Source: an uncultured Angelakisella sp. (GTDB lineage: Bacteria > Bacillota > Clostridia > Oscillospirales > Ruminococcaceae). Taken from it: a stretch of 12,894 bases of DNA. The notes beneath the pieces are model-generated. The model made no database searches. It was not told the DNA's origin and worked only from the letters and a program-made list of their open reading frames with translations. The DNA lies in assembly GCA_904420255.1 (NCBI GenBank), contig CAJFUT010000144.1, forward strand, positions 1 to 12,894, read 5' to 3'. This document shows, piece by piece, positions 7,051-12,894 of the stretch (its first letter is position 1; each line of letters begins with the position of its first letter). The position numbers and the translations under genes are program-made.

Positions 7051-7093
7051 AATTTTCTCCATTTTGGACGCAGACGCAAATTCGAAATAACGC

Positions 7094-7125
7094 AAAAGGC
7101 CTGGAGCCCCATTTGGCTCCAGGCC
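7094..7125 (-). terminator. Terminator of tRNA-Ala
   Basis: A perfect 11-base stem GGCCTGGAGCC (7098-7108) / GGCTCCAGGCC (7115-7125) with a 6-base loop, followed on the minus strand by TTTT (7097-7094). It begins 9 bases after the tRNA 3' end. The T run is short, so read-through into rtcB is possible. Confidence 0.75.
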
Positions 7126-7134
7126 CTTGCCTGG

Positions 7135-7210
<76 letters not shown>

Positions 7211-7243
7211 GAATGATTCTTTTGTTTGCCGAGAACGATGATT

Positions 7244-7272
7244 ATTATACCTGACCATGTCCTGAAAGTCAA
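7244..7272 (-). promoter_or_regulatory. Promoter of tRNA-Ala
   Basis: TTGACT (7272-7267), a 17-base spacer and TATAAT (7249-7244) on the minus strand, 33 bases before the tRNA 5' end. This is the best sigma-A promoter in the window. Confidence 0.88.
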
Positions 7273-7305
7273 TAGTTTTTTTCTGATGGGGAGAAAAATT
7301 TTTCT

Positions 7306-7335
7306 TTGACATCCTCCCCGCCCCGGGGATACAAT
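7306..7335 (+). promoter_or_regulatory. Promoter of the QueG-like gene
   Basis: TTGACA (7306-7311), 18-base spacer, TACAAT (7330-7335), 31 bases before the start codon. It fires away from the tRNA promoter. A 14-base palindrome AGAAAAATTTTTCT (7292-7305) directly abuts the -35. Confidence 0.82.
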
Positions 7336-7366
7336 AGAGCCAGTCAAAAGACAGGAGGGATTCCCT

Positions 7367-8062
7367 ATGAAAGACCGCCTGACCGCCCTCTGCCGGGAGC
7401 TGGGCCTGGAGGACCCGGGCTTTTTCCCCTGCCGGGACGGCCCCGCCGGGCTGGGGTGGGGCATCTCCCTGGCTGTACGGCTCTCCGGCGCCGTGGTGGA
7501 CGAGATCGGGGACGCCCCCACCCACAGCTATTTTCACCACTATCGCACCGTCAACGCCCTTCTGGACCACGCCATGCTCCGGGTGGGGCTGGCCCTCCAG
7601 CGGGAGGGGTGGCGGTACCTGCCCATCCCCGCCTCCCAGAGCGTCCCCACCCCCGACGACCCCAGGGGCTACCACGGCAGGTGGTCCCACAAAAAGGCCG
7701 CCGTCCTGGCCGGGCTGGGGACCATGGGCGCCAGCGGCCTTTTCCTCCACAAGGAGTGGGGGCCCCGGGTGCGGCTGGGGACGGTCTTTACCGACTGCCC
7801 CCTGGCGGAAGCCCCCTCCCCCATCCTCCTGCCGGACCGCTGCCAAAGCTGCGGCGCCTGCGCGGCGGCCTGCCCCGCCGGGGCCATCCGGGGCAGGATA
7901 TGGGACCCCGCCATGGAGGAATTCTCCCTGGTGGACCCGGAAAAATGCAGCCGCTACATGAAGGAGCACTTCCAGCACATCGGCCGGGGGGCGGTCTGCG
8001 GCATCTGCATGAAGGTCTGCCCCCTGGGGCGGGAAGGCACCCGGGGCCATACCGGCGCATAA
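7367..8062 (+). CDS. Short epoxyqueuosine-reductase-like double [4Fe-4S] protein
   Basis: 231 residues. The Cys pattern of the QueG ferredoxin part is complete: Cys159-x2-Cys162-x2-Cys165-x3-Cys169-Pro, then Cys194 and Cys211-x2-Cys214-x3-Cys218-Pro, enough for two [4Fe-4S] clusters. The middle (HKKAAVLAGLGTMG, 108-121; LGTVFTDCPL, 137-146) matches the QueG segment with AERAGLGWIGKN and LGEILTDLPL. True QueG, which reduces epoxyqueuosine in tRNA using cobalamin, is about 350-390 residues; this protein lacks much of the N-terminal cobalamin-binding region. It is therefore more likely a QueG-like oxidoreductase of unknown substrate than QueG itself. AGGAGG lies 8 bases before the ATG. The gene is followed after 21 bases by a 70-residue protein gene, probably in the same operon. 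Confidence 0.8.
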   Translation: MKDRLTALCRELGLEDPGFFPCRDGPAGLGWGISLAVRLSGAVVDEIGDAPTHSYFHHYRTVNALLDHAMLRVGLALQREGWRYLPIPASQSVPTPDDPRGYHGRWSHKKAAVLAGLGTMGASGLFLHKEWGPRVRLGTVFTDCPLAEAPSPILLPDRCQSCGACAAACPAGAIRGRIWDPAMEEFSLVDPEKCSRYMKEHFQHIGRGAVCGICMKVCPLGREGTRGHTGA

Positions 8063-8083
8063 GATAGCCGGGAGGTGGTTTCT

Positions 8084-8296
8084 ATGGACCTGCGAAACGG
8101 CAGCATCACACTGGGGGAGATCCTGAAGCATCCCGGGGCCCGGGCCCTGGTGGAGCGGGAATTCCCCGGCCTTCTCCGCCATCCCCTGGCGGGGAGCTTC
8201 ATGGGGATGACCCTGAACCGCGCCCTGGCCCTGCTGGGCGGGCGGATCCCCCGGGAGCGGATCAAAACCCTTCTGGAGGCGCTGAAAGCCCTCTGA
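8084..8296 (+). CDS. 70-residue helical protein, function unknown
   Basis: Start ATG at 8084 has GGAGG (8071-8075) 8 bases before it; the earlier GTG at 8075 overlaps that ribosome site and is rejected. The sequence (ITLGEILKHPGARALVEREF, then PGLLRHPLAGSFMGMT, then RIPRERIKTLLEALKAL) predicts three to four short helices, no signal peptide and no Cys. The pattern 'helix - FPGLLxHP - GMTL - helix' recalls small helical modules that I remember at the ends of clostridial secreted or hydrolytic enzymes, but that is recollection and not a firm assignment. It is the last gene before a bidirectional terminator and is probably co-expressed with the QueG-like protein. Confidence 0.75.
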   Translation: MDLRNGSITLGEILKHPGARALVEREFPGLLRHPLAGSFMGMTLNRALALLGGRIPRERIKTLLEALKAL

Positions 8297-8308
8297 CGCC
8301 CTACCGCG

Positions 8309-8346
8309 AAAACGCCGCGGGAACCGTCCGGTTCCCGCGGCGCTTC
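8309..8346. terminator. Bidirectional terminator between convergent genes
   Basis: A perfect 13-base stem CGCCGCGGGAACC (8313-8325) / GGTTCCCGCGGCG (8330-8342) with a GTCC loop. On the plus strand it is followed by CTTCCTTTT, on the minus strand by TTTT (8312-8309). It lies between the 70-residue gene and the phosphoribosyltransferase gene, and serves both. Confidence 0.85.
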
Positions 8347-8363
8347 CTTTTGGGGAAGAAGAA

Positions 8364-8909
8364 TCACTTTTCCTTGACAAAGAGGGGGATGGTGCCCAGG
8401 TAGACGATGTCGTCCCGCTGGGCGGCCTCGCCCTCCGCCAGGATGGCGGCCCGGGCCACGGTGGTGCCTCCCGCCAGCTCCACCAGATGCTCCACGGCGG
8501 CCAGGGAGCTCCCGGTGGAGATGACGTCGTCCACAATGGCCATCCGGGAACCCTTGATCAGCTTGATGTCGTCCTCGTCCAGGCAGAGGATCTGCTTCTT
8601 CTGGGTGGTGATGGAATGGACCTCGGTGACGATGGGGTTCTTCATATACCCCTTCACCGACTTGCGGGCGATGAGGTACCGGGGCATCTTCATCACCTTG
8701 GCCATCTCATAGATGAGTGGGATGCTCTTGGCCTCGGCGGTGATGAGGTAGTCCACGGGGGGGAGGAGCTTGGCCAGCTCCCGGGCGCAGGGCTCCACAA
8801 TCTCGGTATCGCCGAAGATGACAAAAGAGGCGATGGACACGGTATCGCTGATGGGGACCACCGGCAGGCTGCGCTTGACGCCCGCCACGTTAATGTCGTA
8901 GGTTTCCAT
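8364..8909 (-). CDS. Phosphoribosyltransferase, adenine-phosphoribosyltransferase type
   Basis: 181 residues from the ATG at 8909, with AAGGAG (8926-8921) 11 bases upstream; the longer open frame to 8990 has no ribosome site and crosses the promoter. The PRPP-binding signature of type I phosphoribosyltransferases is clear: MAIVDDVISTGSS (123-135). LITAEAKSIPLIYEMAKVM (55-73) and the flexible-loop region YLIARKSVKGYM (78-89) fit adenine phosphoribosyltransferases, which make AMP from adenine and PRPP in purine salvage. A xanthine or regulatory (PurR-like) role cannot be excluded, but there is no N-terminal DNA-binding domain. Monocistronic, ending at the shared terminator. Confidence 0.85.
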   Translation of the reverse strand: METYDINVAGVKRSLPVVPISDTVSIASFVIFGDTEIVEPCARELAKLLPPVDYLITAEAKSIPLIYEMAKVMKMPRYLIARKSVKGYMKNPIVTEVHSITTQKKQILCLDEDDIKLIKGSRMAIVDDVISTGSSLAAVEHLVELAGGTTVARAAILAEGEAAQRDDIVYLGTIPLFVKEK

Positions 8910-8961
8910 AAGATGCAGTTCTCCTTTTTGGCGGTTTGGTGGATTTTCCAGGTACAGATAT

Positions 8962-8990
8962 ATCATACACCAATCCGGCCCGCCGCACAA
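8962..8990 (-). promoter_or_regulatory. Candidate promoter of the phosphoribosyltransferase gene
   Basis: TTGTGC (8990-8985), 17-base spacer, TATGAT (8967-8962) on the minus strand, about 53 bases before the start codon. It lies directly beside the hairpin-rich element that begins near 9013. Confidence 0.55.
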
Positions 8991-9012
8991 CCTGCCGTCA
9001 GCAGATTTTTAG

Positions 9013-9323
9013 GTCCGTGAGAGAAGATTCTGCACAGCGTAAGACTGTGCCCCGCTCTTTGGCGGGCCTGCGGCCCGCACGGTTCGTTCCCGACCTGGGA
9101 ATTAGAAGGCGCTTTTTGGAAAATTCCCAACGGTTTCATGGCGCTTTTATGGGTTAAGCCGCAGTGGTTCTGCCTGCCTTAGCTGCGCAGCGCACAATCT
9201 TTTGATCCGCATAACGCGGCACACGTCGTTACCAGCGGGTGCCAACCCGCCAAAGAGCGGCGCACAGACTAGCGCCTCTGTGTCCCTTCTCTCACGGACT
9301 TGCCAGCGGGTGCCAACCCGCCG
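9013..9323. repeat. Hairpin-rich inverted-repeat element (MITE-like or structured RNA)
   Basis: This gene-free stretch is bounded by perfect 14-base inverted repeats, GTCCGTGAGAGAAG (9013-9026) and its complement (9286-9299). Further in lies a perfect 15-base inverted repeat, CCGCTCTTTGGCGGG (9052-9066) with its complement (9246-9260). The segments between outer and inner repeats are both exactly 25 bases and each forms a local hairpin with different sequence: GCACAG/CTGTGC on the left, CACAGA/TCTGTG on the right. Next to the inner repeats are GC hairpins (9062-9078 and 9235-9250). A 20-base direct repeat CCAGCGGGTGCCAACCCGCC occurs at 9232-9251 and 9303-9322. The centre (9090-9230) also holds small dyads, for example GGGAATT/AATTCCC. 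No transposase, target duplication or credible gene is seen. It could be a non-autonomous mobile repeat or a folded non-coding RNA. Confidence 0.7.
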
Positions 9324-9326
9324 GGA

Positions 9327-9355
9327 TTGTGAAGTTGAAGTAACTGCTATATAAT
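9327..9355 (+). promoter_or_regulatory. Promoter of the acetyltransferase-lipid kinase operon
   Basis: TTGTGA (9327-9332), 17-base spacer, TATAAT (9350-9355). It starts 4 bases after the last repeat of the upstream element. Transcription would begin near 9362, giving a leader of about 53 bases. Confidence 0.78.
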
Positions 9356-9374
9356 GGAAGCAAAAGGCCGGGAC

Positions 9375-9409
9375 GGGGGCGCCTCCCCCGCCGCCGGGAA
9401 GGGAGGCGC
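9375..9409 (+). promoter_or_regulatory. Leader hairpin that can mask the acetyltransferase ribosome site
   Basis: The ribosome site GGGAGG (9401-9406, 8 bases before the ATG) is inside GGGAGGCGC, which is perfectly complementary to GCGCCTCCC at 9379-9387 (13-base loop). The upstream strand can instead fold on itself, GGGGG (9375-9379) with CCCCC (9385-9389), which would free the ribosome site. Two mutually exclusive folds suggest translational control, but in GC-rich DNA this can also arise by chance. Confidence 0.4.
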
Positions 9410-9414
9410 GGCTT

Positions 9415-9957
9415 ATGGAATGCAGTCTGCGGGAATGGCGGATGGAGGACGCCGGGGAACTGGCCCGGATTATCTCCCCCGGGGTGCTGGAAAACCTCCG
9501 GGACGGCATCCCCTTCCCCTACACCCAAAGGGATGGGGAGGAATTTATCGCCTCTATGCTGTCGGCGGACCCCCGGCGGGTCTTCGCCTTCGCCATCACC
9601 GCCCAGGGGCGGCTGGCGGGGAGCATCACCGCCTTCCGTCAGGAGAACATCCACTGCCGCACCGCCGAGCTGGGGTACTACCTGGGGGAGGAATGGTGGG
9701 GCCGGGGCCTGGCCTCCAGCGCCGTGGCCCAGGCCTGCCGCCGGATTTTTGAAACCAGCGACATCCTGCGAATCTTCGCCGAGCCCTTCGCCCGGAACGC
9801 CGCCTCCTGCCGGGTGCTGGAAAAGGCCGGCTTCACCCTGGAGGGGACCCTGCGGAAAAACGCCGTAAAGAACGGCGAAATCCTGGACATGAAGCTCTAC
9901 GCCCTTGTGCGGGAGGCGGAGGAGATGGGGACAACCGAGAAAGGACTGAAACTATGA
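9415..9957 (+). CDS. GNAT-family N-acetyltransferase (RimJ/RimL-like)
   Basis: 180 residues, standard for RimJ/RimL-type GNAT enzymes, which move an acetyl group from acetyl-CoA to an N-terminus or small amine. The acetyl-CoA pyrophosphate loop is WWGRGLASSAV (94-104), preceded by the beta-4 strand AELGYYLGEE (84-93). The C-terminal motif NAASCRVLEKAGFTLEGTLR (128-147) followed by GEILDMKLYAL is characteristic of this subgroup. The substrate is not predictable. First gene of a two-gene operon: its TGA overlaps the ATG of the lipid kinase (ATGA, 9954-9957), so the two are translationally coupled. Confidence 0.9.
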   Translation: MECSLREWRMEDAGELARIISPGVLENLRDGIPFPYTQRDGEEFIASMLSADPRRVFAFAITAQGRLAGSITAFRQENIHCRTAELGYYLGEEWWGRGLASSAVAQACRRIFETSDILRIFAEPFARNAASCRVLEKAGFTLEGTLRKNAVKNGEILDMKLYALVREAEEMGTTEKGLKL

Positions 9958-10907
9958 AGTATTACTTCATCATCAACCCTGCCGCCGGGAAGGGGACGGC
10001 GGCCCGGCTGATCCCCCGGATTCGGGCGGCGGCGGCCCGCCGGGGCACGGAGGCGGTGGTCCACACCACCTCCGGGCCCGGGGAAGCCGAGGAATTCGTC
10101 CAGGAGCGGTGCCTCCGGGAGGCTGGGGAGGAGCTGCGCTTTTACGCCTGCGGCGGGGACGGCACCGCCGGGGAGGCGGCCCGGGGCCTCCTGGGGACGG
10201 AAAACGCCGCCCTGGGGGTGATCCCCTGCGGCTCCGGCAACGACCTGGTGCGGAGCTTCCCCGGCCGGGATTTCCTGGACCTGGAGGCCCAGCTGGACGC
10301 CGCGGCCGTCCCCCTGGACCTGGTGGAATTCTGCGGCAGGGTGGCGGTGAACCTCTGCAACTGCGGCCTGGACGCCAATGTGGCCCACAATATGCCCCGG
10401 TTCAAACGGCTGCCGGGGGTTTCCGGCAGCATGGCTTACCAGCTCTCCATCGCCCACACCTTTTTCCACCGGCTCTGGAAGGATGCCACGGTGCGGCTGG
10501 ACGGCGGCCCGCCCCAGAAGGCCCGGCTCCTGCTGCTGGTGGCGGCCAACGGGCAGTATTACGGCGGGGGCTACCGGGGCGCCCCCCTGGCAAAGCCGGA
10601 CGACGGCCTGCTGGACGTCTGTATGGTGTCCTCCATCAGCCGCTGGAAAATCCTGGGCTTTTTGCAGAAATACCAGCAGGGGTTCCACCTGGAGGACCCG
10701 GCCTGGGCCCCCTATGTCACCTACCGCCAGGTGCGCCGGGTGGAGGCGGAATTTTCCAGCCCGGTGACCATGTGCCTGGACGGGGAAACCTTCCAGGGCA
10801 CCCGGATGTCCGCCCGGATTCTGCCCGGGGCGGCGCGGTTCCTGCTGCCGGCCCTTCCCGGGGAAGCTGGACCGGGTGGAATCAATGGGCTATCTATCAC
10901 AGAATGA
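9954..10907 (+). CDS. Diacylglycerol/lipid kinase, DagK/YegS type
   Basis: 317 residues. Family motifs are in order: FIINPAAGKG (5-14, nucleotide loop), CGGDGT (66-71, phosphate-binding and catalytic), PCGSGNDLVR (91-100), NLCNCGLDA (133-141) and the C-terminal CLDGE element. This matches the DAGK catalytic-domain lipid kinases of Firmicutes, which phosphorylate diacylglycerol or related lipids at the inner membrane face with ATP, recycling lipid from teichoic acid synthesis. No transmembrane segment is visible. The ATG overlaps the upstream stop by 4 bases; no strong ribosome site of its own is present, in line with coupling (AAAGGACTGAAACT lies before it, a weak AAGGA). Terminated by the hairpin at 11056. 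Confidence 0.9.
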   Translation: MKYYFIINPAAGKGTAARLIPRIRAAAARRGTEAVVHTTSGPGEAEEFVQERCLREAGEELRFYACGGDGTAGEAARGLLGTENAALGVIPCGSGNDLVRSFPGRDFLDLEAQLDAAAVPLDLVEFCGRVAVNLCNCGLDANVAHNMPRFKRLPGVSGSMAYQLSIAHTFFHRLWKDATVRLDGGPPQKARLLLLVAANGQYYGGGYRGAPLAKPDDGLLDVCMVSSISRWKILGFLQKYQQGFHLEDPAWAPYVTYRQVRRVEAEFSSPVTMCLDGETFQGTRMSARILPGAARFLLPALPGEAGPGGINGLSITE

Positions 10908-10979
10908 TACTTTAATAAGGGGCAAAAGTGAATTTCTGCTTCAGCAGTACACATTGCCGCCTTTGAACAGCCAGCGTGC

Positions 10980-11000
10980 CGCTCCCCCGGGTGGGGAGCG
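10980..11000. other. GC-rich hairpin after the lipid kinase, no T tract
   Basis: CGCTCCCC (10980-10987) pairs with GGGGAGCG (10993-11000) around a 5-base loop. No T run follows on either strand, so it is not called as a terminator. It is part of the 415-base gap between the lipid kinase and the carboxypeptidase (10908-11322), which otherwise holds a terminator, a tandem repeat, a promoter and a leader, and no gene. Confidence 0.5.
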
Positions 11001-11055
11001 CGGATTGAAATGTCGCACTGGATTTCGTCTGGGACAGGGCCAAGGCTGCGTCCCG

Positions 11056-11104
11056 GCGCCCCGCCTCCTCCCCTTCTGCGGGGAGGGGCGGGGGCGCTTT
11101 TGCT
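11056..11104 (+). terminator. Strong terminator of the acetyltransferase-lipid kinase operon
   Basis: GCGCCCC (11056-11062) pairs with GGGGCGC (11091-11097), GCC with GGC, and CCTCCCC (11067-11073) with GGGGAGG (11080-11086), with single-base bulges and a 6-base loop; TTTTGCTT follows. It lies about 150 bases past the kinase stop. Confidence 0.82.
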
Positions 11105-11148
11105 TATTTCCGCGGCGGGCCGCCTGCTCCTAAAGTTTTATGACAATT

Positions 11149-11168
11149 TTCCAGAAAATTCCAGAAAA
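11149..11168 (+). repeat. Tandem 10-base repeat upstream of the carboxypeptidase promoter
   Basis: TTCCAGAAAA occurs twice head to tail (11149-11158, 11159-11168) and a third TTCC starts at 11171. The first unit lies in the imperfect dyad TTTTC-CA-GAAAA. It ends 26 bases before the -35 box, a position suited to an activator site or A/T-rich upstream element. Confidence 0.6.
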
Positions 11169-11194
11169 TATTCCCGGTTTTTCTTCGTTTCCCG

Positions 11195-11223
11195 TTTACA
11201 TCCAAGGGAAAAAAAGGTATACT
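11195..11223 (+). promoter_or_regulatory. Promoter of the D,D-carboxypeptidase gene
   Basis: TTTACA (11195-11200), 17-base spacer, TATACT (11218-11223). Start of transcription would be near 11230, giving a leader of about 93 bases with one small hairpin (CCTGA-TTTTG-TCAGG). Confidence 0.8.
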
Positions 11224-11322
11224 AATTGTATATATTGGCCCATCCTGATTTTGTCAGGGAAGGGTTTTTCAAAGGCTGTGCATCCTAACAGGGATTCCGG
11301 TTTTATTTTTGGAGTGTTGCCG

Positions 11323-12765
11323 ATGAAACGAAAAATCCTTTGCTTTCTCGCGGCGGGGAGCCTTGCCCTCTGTTCCATGGCCCCCACCGCTTATGCTTTG
11401 ACCCCCAGCCTGGACATTATCTCCGATACTTACTGCGTCATGGACGCCGCCAGCGGCCAGGTCCTCATTGAAAAAAACAAGGACAAAGTGAAAGCCCCCG
11501 CCAGCATCACCAAAATCCTCACGGTGGGCATCGCCCTGGAGCGGGGGGGCGACCCCAACGACCGCTTCGTTCTGGACTACAAGACCTGCCATTCCCTGGA
11601 ATCCGGCGCCACCCATATCGCCCTCACCGAGGGGGAGGAGATCAGCTTCCAGGACGCCCTGATGGCCACCATGATCATGTCCGCCAACGATGCCGCCAAC
11701 GCCGTGGCCCAGTACACCGCCGGGGATATGGACCTTTTTGTCCCCCTGATGAATGAGAAGGCGGCGGAGCTGGGAGCGGTGAACAGCCACTTTGAGAACC
11801 CCAACGGCCTGGACGCCGACGGCCACCAGACCACCGCCTACGATATGTGCCTCATCACCCGATGGGCCCTGGGGGTGGAGGGCTTCACCGACTACTACGG
11901 CGCCACCAGCTACACCATGGCCCCCACCAACAAGCAGTCCCAGTCCCGGCCCTTCAATACCTCCACCAGCATTATGAAGGAAAGCTCCCAGTATTACTAC
12001 GACGGGGTAATCGGCAGCAAAACCGGCTATACCTATAACGCCCGGCATACCCTGGTCACCACCGCCGAGCGGGACGGCATGACCCTCATCTGCACCGTCA
12101 TGGACTCCGCCTCCTCCAACGACAAGTACCGGGACACCGCGAAGCTCCTGGACTACTGCTTCGAAAACTTCGGCACCCTCTCCCTCCGGGCCAAGAACAT
12201 CCAGGATTTTGACGTGCCCATCCTCAGCAACGGGGAGCAGATCGGCATGGTGAACATCGCCATGGATGAGGACATCAACCTGGTGGTGTCCCGGGGCACC
12301 GAGGTGAATGACCTGACCTTCTCCTACGACATCCCCGACCATTATGAAAACGGGGAGGAGATCGCCCCGGTCCTCACCATCCTGGACCCGAACGGCCAGC
12401 AGCTTTACCAGGGGCCTATGGACTTCACGGTAGGCCAGGCCGCCGGAGGGCTCCAGCAGGCCATCTGGAAGGGCCAGACCCTGGTTTACCCCATCAAGGA
12501 AACCGCCCTGGCGGTGCTGAAATGGACGGGGATTCTCCTGGGCATCGCGGGGGCGGGGCTGCTCATCGCCCGGTTCTTCATCCAGCGCCATTACCAGAAG
12601 CTCCGGGAGGAGCGGCGCCGCCAGCTGGCGGAGGAGCGCCGCCGCCGGAAGGCTGCCCTGCGGAAGGCCGCCAGGGAACGGAAAAACACCCCCTACGACA
12701 ACGTCACCTATTGGCCGGGGCTCCAGGAGGACCGCCGCTGGCCCCCCACCGGTTCCCAGTGGTAA
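11323..12765 (+). CDS. dacF: D-alanyl-D-alanine carboxypeptidase (DacF/PBP5 type)
   Basis: 480 residues from the ATG at 11323, which has GGAG 8 bases upstream and begins the signal peptide (MKRKILCFLAAGSLALCSMA, likely cut after AYA at 24-26). The upstream open frame is not translated. All three active-site motifs of serine-type penicillin-binding proteins are present: SITK with nucleophile Ser61 and Lys64, SAN (120-122) and KTG (233-235). It trims the terminal D-Ala from peptidoglycan stem peptides outside the cell. The C-terminal domain follows from about 290. Instead of the usual short amphipathic anchor there is a clear transmembrane helix (about 398-421, LLGIAGAGLLIARFF) followed by a highly basic cytoplasmic tail of some 60 residues (QKLREERRRQLAEERRRRKA). 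The symbol reflects the closest family and could equally be dacA/dacB. Confidence 0.9.
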   Translation: MKRKILCFLAAGSLALCSMAPTAYALTPSLDIISDTYCVMDAASGQVLIEKNKDKVKAPASITKILTVGIALERGGDPNDRFVLDYKTCHSLESGATHIALTEGEEISFQDALMATMIMSANDAANAVAQYTAGDMDLFVPLMNEKAAELGAVNSHFENPNGLDADGHQTTAYDMCLITRWALGVEGFTDYYGATSYTMAPTNKQSQSRPFNTSTSIMKESSQYYYDGVIGSKTGYTYNARHTLVTTAERDGMTLICTVMDSASSNDKYRDTAKLLDYCFENFGTLSLRAKNIQDFDVPILSNGEQIGMVNIAMDEDINLVVSRGTEVNDLTFSYDIPDHYENGEEIAPVLTILDPNGQQLYQGPMDFTVGQAAGGLQQAIWKGQTLVYPIKETALAVLKWTGILLGIAGAGLLIARFFIQRHYQKLREERRRQLAEERRRRKAALRKAARERKNTPYDNVTYWPGLQEDRRWPPTGSQW

Positions 12766-12894
12766 CGCCCGGAGAAAACCCGGCACAGAAAAAAATCCCC
12801 TTTGAGCGGTGTGCCCATAAGAAAGCTTTGCCGGGAAAACCAAGAAAAAACGGCCATCTGCGGTGTTGCCGTCCCTTGCCATCCACCAAGGATG
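12766..12894. other. Terminal gap with weak minus-strand terminator-like hairpins
   Basis: No gene is seen. CCCGGCA (12779-12785) and TGCCGGG (12829-12835) could pair at long range, with TTTT following on the minus strand; a shorter ACGGC/GCCGT pair (12850-12872) is followed by T6 on the minus strand. Either may end a minus-strand gene to the right of the window. No convincing plus-strand terminator for the carboxypeptidase gene is present. Confidence 0.35.

Noticed and set aside
8963..9139. 58-residue minus-strand frame (starting MKPLGIFQKAP) inside the inverted-repeat element
   Set aside because: No ribosome site precedes the ATG, it crosses the phosphoribosyltransferase promoter, and its sequence is dictated by the hairpin repeats. 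It may reappear as a spurious protein wherever the element is copied.
9013..9299. RNase P RNA, tmRNA or SRP RNA
   Set aside because: None of the conserved core sequences of these RNAs is visible, and the symmetric arms fit a repeat element better.
9232..9322. CRISPR array
   Set aside because: Only two repeat copies, 71 bases apart start to start, with no further unit and no cas gene.
11140..11322. N-terminal extension of the carboxypeptidase
   Set aside because: It contains the promoter, and the signal peptide begins at the ATG at 11323 with a ribosome site in place.

Overview
The window reads as chromosomal DNA of a GC-rich (about 60-65% by eye) anaerobic Firmicute, most likely a gut Oscillospiraceae-type clostridium (Flavonifractor, Lawsonibacter, Oscillibacter or similar). 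This is inferred from codon use, lipoprotein leaders with Ser/Ala/Glu-rich linkers, clostridial sigma-A promoters and AAGGAG-type ribosome sites. No phage, transposase or CRISPR array is visible.

Left block (1-5685, all on the minus strand, so read right to left): a LysR regulator ends in a terminator. A redox/hydrolase operon follows: lipoprotein alpha/beta-hydrolase, iron-dependent alcohol dehydrogenase, lipoprotein flavodoxin, and a wrecked lipoprotein-hydrolase gene (leader joined to an out-of-frame C-terminal hydrolase fragment). A large hairpin separates a second unit holding an aldo/keto reductase and the start of a zinc alcohol dehydrogenase that leaves the window at base 1. The two units share a GAAACTTC element at identical distance from their -10 boxes, so one regulator, perhaps the adjacent LysR, may control both. 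The theme is reduction of carbonyls and alcohols inside the cell beside surface-anchored flavodoxin and hydrolase proteins.

Middle block (5842-8909): rtcB (RNA ligase) lies directly downstream of tRNA-Ala(GGC) on the minus strand, separated only by a terminator hairpin. A short divergent region with two good sigma-A promoters leads on the plus strand to a short QueG-like double [4Fe-4S] protein and a 70-residue helical protein. These converge on an adenine-phosphoribosyltransferase-type gene across a bidirectional terminator.

Right block (8991-12894): a roughly 300-base gene-free element has matched imperfect inverted-repeat arms built from hairpins and a 20-base direct repeat, probably a MITE-like repeat or structured RNA. 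A promoter and a leader in which the ribosome site can pair with upstream sequence lead to a GNAT acetyltransferase translationally coupled to a DagK/YegS-type lipid kinase, followed by a strong terminator. Last is a D,D-carboxypeptidase (DacF/PBP5 type) with its own promoter.

Most genes are ordinary housekeeping or accessory metabolism. The least explained signals are the hairpin-armed element at 9013-9323, the shared upstream element of the two redox operons, and the possible translational switch before the acetyltransferase.
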